Positions 4,346-6,092 of a DNA stretch of 6,092 bases are shown here, piece after piece. Position 1 is the first letter of the stretch. The number at the start of each line of letters is the position of its first letter. The DNA is from Pseudomonadota bacterium (GTDB taxonomy: Bacteria > Pseudomonadota > Alphaproteobacteria > UBA9655): the NCBI GenBank assembly GCA_021809225.1, contig JAKBAL010000140.1, positions 1 through 6,092 on the forward strand, in the 5' to 3' direction. Below the pieces are notes generated by a model. The model was not told the origin of the DNA. It ran no database searches and was given only the letters and a program-made list of their open reading frames with translations. A program made the translations under genes and the position numbers.

Positions 4346-4723
4346 ATGATAACGATCACCACAACCAATGGAAAAGAGAAGATATTTAGAGACTATCATC
4401 AAGTTTGTGAATACATAAGTACCATAGAAAGACAAAAAAAGTTAGAAGCGGGAGAAAAGATATGGAGGTTTACACGTCATCGACATCAAACCCTATCTTC
4501 TCTCTATTGGAATCCCTTATTGAAGAGTTTTTTGACAGCAAAAGAAAAAGAGGCCGTTGAAAAAGAAAAGGGACTAATTGAAATCGTAAAAGGTAACAGG
4601 GAACATATCACCCAATTGCTTCTTACGAATCGTCTTGATGTAGAGTCTTTGAAAAGAGACTGGTGTAAAGACTATTGCATCGAGCATGAAATTAAACACT
4701 CTGAATGGGTAGTAAAAGATTAG
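4346..4723 (+). CDS. Hypothetical protein, 125 aa, upstream of repA
   Basis: This ORF has a good ribosome binding site (AAGGA at 4332-4336, nine bases before the ATG) and normal coding character. The product opens with a strand-like MITITTTNGK, followed by mostly helical, charged sequence rich in K and E. It is soluble, with no signal peptide or membrane segment. Notable points are the basic/aromatic patch WRFTRHRH at 40-47 and three cysteines (C21, C107, C111). I recognise no family. It precedes repA in the same direction by 155 bp and follows an elaborate leader, so it may be a replication accessory or copy-control protein. That is inferred from position only. Confidence 0.75.
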   Translation: MITITTTNGKEKIFRDYHQVCEYISTIERQKKLEAGEKIWRFTRHRHQTLSSLYWNPLLKSFLTAKEKEAVEKEKGLIEIVKGNREHITQLLLTNRLDVESLKRDWCKDYCIEHEIKHSEWVVKD

Positions 4724-4748
4724 GCACTCTGATATCAAAAACTAAAAA

Positions 4749-4783
4749 GACTAGGCGTGAAAGGTAAACTATCACGTCTAGTC
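4749..4783 (+). promoter_or_regulatory. 12-bp stem-loop between the 125-aa gene and repA
   Basis: GACTAGGCGTGA (4749-4760) pairs with TCACGTCTAGTC (4772-4783), with a single G-T wobble in RNA, around an 11-base loop. CCCCGC follows instead of a T-run, so it is not a standard terminator. It may be an RNA structure that controls repA translation or a protein-binding dyad. Confidence 0.55.
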
Positions 4784-4805
4784 CCCGCTGTGTCTAAAGT
4801 CCCAT

Positions 4806-4823
4806 GAAACATTTCGAAACATT
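4806..4823. repeat. GAAACATT direct repeats upstream of repA
   Basis: GAAACATT occurs at 4806-4813 and 4816-4823, ten bp apart. The longer form GAAACATTT occurs at 4806-4814 and at 4316-4324, just before the ribosome binding site of the 125-aa gene. An inverted GTTTC lies at 4833-4837. They could be a short operator or RepA-binding repeats for autoregulation, though the number of copies is too small for a typical iteron set. Confidence 0.3.
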
Positions 4824-4878
4824 GACAAAAACGTTTCAAAAATAGTTGTCTTGCTTAAGATCATCGAAGGAAAAGTTT

Positions 4879-6018
4879 ATGAGAAATCTTTTGGTCAAAT
4901 TCTTAAAGTATCTTACGAAATGCGAAGAACAAGAAGCCATTTGCCAACCAGAACCTCAACAAGAAATAGAATCCGAAGAAAACAAACTCATTGTTGAGAT
5001 AAAACAAGAAGTCCAAGAGGTTCCAAAGGAAGAAGATCAACCAGAAGAGAAAAGCGTCCCTAAAATTCAGATAAAAAAAATCAAGAAAAAACAAACAGAC
5101 AAATCAAGAAATAAAATAATTCGCGAACCCGCACTATTTGTAAAAGACCCGAGAGATATCAGGGATATTATGCAACTTATGGAGGTTCCTTTTGTGGCAC
5201 TCTCTAAGAATCGTACAGCACCCATTGTCTACGAAAGTCCAAACGGGAAATCAAAAGTAAGGATAAGTTGTCACCCCCCTTATCACGTGGCGAGCATATA
5301 CGATTGGGATATTATTATTTTTGTTTCCAGCAAACTCCAAGAGACTATGAACTCTGCTTCTGACATTCCTCCAAGAACCCTTATTGTTTCGCGAAATGAG
5401 CTTATTAAAGCAATTTCCAGACATGAAGGAAAAACAACGGAAAATGAGATAGAAGCTGCCTTAAACAGACTTAGGTCAACGTTTATAGAAACAACGATAC
5501 ACAATGAAGATTATCGTTATAAAGGCGGTTTCGGTTTTCTGGATACTTGGGGATATACAGAACGTAAAGATGTTAAAGAATTTCGGATAACCCTTTCAGA
5601 ATGGCTATATGAAATCACTTACACCAAGGGGGCTTTACTGAAAGTCCATCCAGAATACTTCAAAATCACTTCTGGTCTTAAAAGGTTTCTCTATAGGACT
5701 GCCAGAAAACATGTCGGAAATCATAATGAGTCATGGGAATTTTTGATAGAAACTCTCTATGAAAAGTCAGGCAGTGAGCGGGAATTTAAGAAATTCAAGC
5801 ATGATCTAAAAAAAGCTGTAAAAAATAATGACATTCCAGGGTACTTACTTGATTGGGTGGAGAAAGATGGAAAAGAATTTGTTCATTTTATCAATGCAAG
5901 AAAAGATCAAATCTTGAAGAGAAGATCAATGATGAGGACATATACCTCCTTCTGTGAAATATCCAATGATTTCACATCCCATAGAGAAATAATTATCAGC
6001 CATCCATTCCTCTTCTAA
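4879..6018 (+). CDS. repA: Plasmid replication initiator protein, RPA family (RepA)
   Basis: The product is a 379-aa protein resembling the replication initiator protein A (RPA) family of alphaproteobacterial plasmids. Such initiators bind origin DNA through winged-helix domains and start theta-type replication. Residues 1-90 are a charged E/Q then K-rich region. The conserved part runs from about 90 to 280: FVALSKNRTAPIVYES (105-120), CHPPYHVASIYDWDIIIFVS (131-150), the helical DNA-binding-like stretch RTLIVSRNELIKAISRHEG (166-184), AALNRLRSTFIETTI (193-207), EFRITLSEWLYEITY (234-248) and LKRFLYRTARKHVG (267-280). The ATG at 4879 has GAAGGA seven bases upstream and is preferred over a TTG at 4846, which would add 11 residues without an SD sequence. 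The gene follows the 125-aa gene and the hairpin at 4749-4783, so it may share the leader-controlled transcript. No terminator follows inside the window. Confidence 0.88.
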   Translation: MRNLLVKFLKYLTKCEEQEAICQPEPQQEIESEENKLIVEIKQEVQEVPKEEDQPEEKSVPKIQIKKIKKKQTDKSRNKIIREPALFVKDPRDIRDIMQLMEVPFVALSKNRTAPIVYESPNGKSKVRISCHPPYHVASIYDWDIIIFVSSKLQETMNSASDIPPRTLIVSRNELIKAISRHEGKTTENEIEAALNRLRSTFIETTIHNEDYRYKGGFGFLDTWGYTERKDVKEFRITLSEWLYEITYTKGALLKVHPEYFKITSGLKRFLYRTARKHVGNHNESWEFLIETLYEKSGSEREFKKFKHDLKKAVKNNDIPGYLLDWVEKDGKEFVHFINARKDQILKRRSMMRTYTSFCEISNDFTSHREIIISHPFLF

Positions 6019-6092
6019 TACACACTCCCCTGTCAGTCTCACAGTCTCTCCCTCTCTTCTCCTAATTCACTCACACTCTCTATTTTTCATCT
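6019..6092. other. Pyrimidine-rich tract after repA
   Basis: The last 74 bases of the window are about 78% C/T on the plus strand, with repeated CTCTC and CACTC motifs and only three G's. No hairpin terminator or ORF is seen. It may be the start of an origin-related or low-complexity region that continues beyond the window. Confidence 0.5.

Noticed and set aside
4169..4435. 88-codon minus-strand ORF
   Set aside because: It covers the structured leader and the start of the 125-aa gene on the opposite strand, with no domain or SD sequence supporting it.
4822..4850. TTGACA as a repA promoter -35 box
   Set aside because: The -35 match is perfect, but no acceptable -10 box lies 15-19 bp downstream. 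The next TA-rich hexamer (4856) is too far away and too close to the ribosome binding site.
4903..5504. Minus-strand ORFs inside repA (4903-5094 and 5283-5504)
   Set aside because: They are shadows of the repA coding sequence. The F/L-rich product of the first is the complement of its K/E-rich linker.
1..6092. CRISPR array, rRNA or tRNA genes
   Set aside because: The only regularly spaced repeats are 8-mers 11 bp apart, far too short for CRISPR. I saw no tRNA cloverleaf or rRNA-like sequence.

Overview
The window is AT-rich and looks like a plasmid, or part of one, from an alphaproteobacterium. The main evidence is a replication initiator of the RPA family (RepA-like, a group typical of alphaproteobacterial plasmids) at the right end. 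There is also a large non-coding, palindrome-rich region with DnaA boxes on the left, and a plasmid-type ribbon-helix-helix (RHH) DNA-binding protein. The low G+C, sparse coding and a PD-(D/E)XK (Rpn-like) protein with an N-terminal hydrophobic leader would fit a host-associated lineage such as protist endosymbionts of the Holosporales type. That placement is inference. I cannot tell from the sequence whether the molecule is circular or whether the window is complete.

Bases 1 to about 1890 hold no convincing gene apart from one possible 40-codon ORF with a very good ribosome binding site. They contain a 51-bp inverted repeat about 0.6 kb apart, several strong palindromes, and a cluster of DnaA boxes (1147-1302) beside an AT-rich stretch, which is the best candidate for a replication origin. 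Two arrays of 8-bp repeats close to TGTATACA, phased about 11 bp apart, lie at 1614-1708 and 1896-2013. The second array surrounds the probable promoter of the RHH gene (2005-2331), so autoregulation and perhaps a centromere or relaxosome role are likely.

Bases 2332-3748 hold a bidirectional terminator and, on the minus strand, the 400-aa Rpn-like nuclease/transposase-family protein. It has a signal-peptide-like N-terminus and two internal methionines preceded by Shine-Dalgarno (SD) sequences.

Bases 3749-6018 form what looks like the replication module. A plus-strand promoter near 3921-3948 leads into a heavily folded leader with a 33-codon ORF whose stop codon overlaps a strong Rho-independent terminator. 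More stem-loops follow, including a second terminator-like one, then an unknown 125-aa gene and then repA. This arrangement suggests attenuation-type control of repA expression and hence copy number. The window ends in a 74-base pyrimidine-rich tract.
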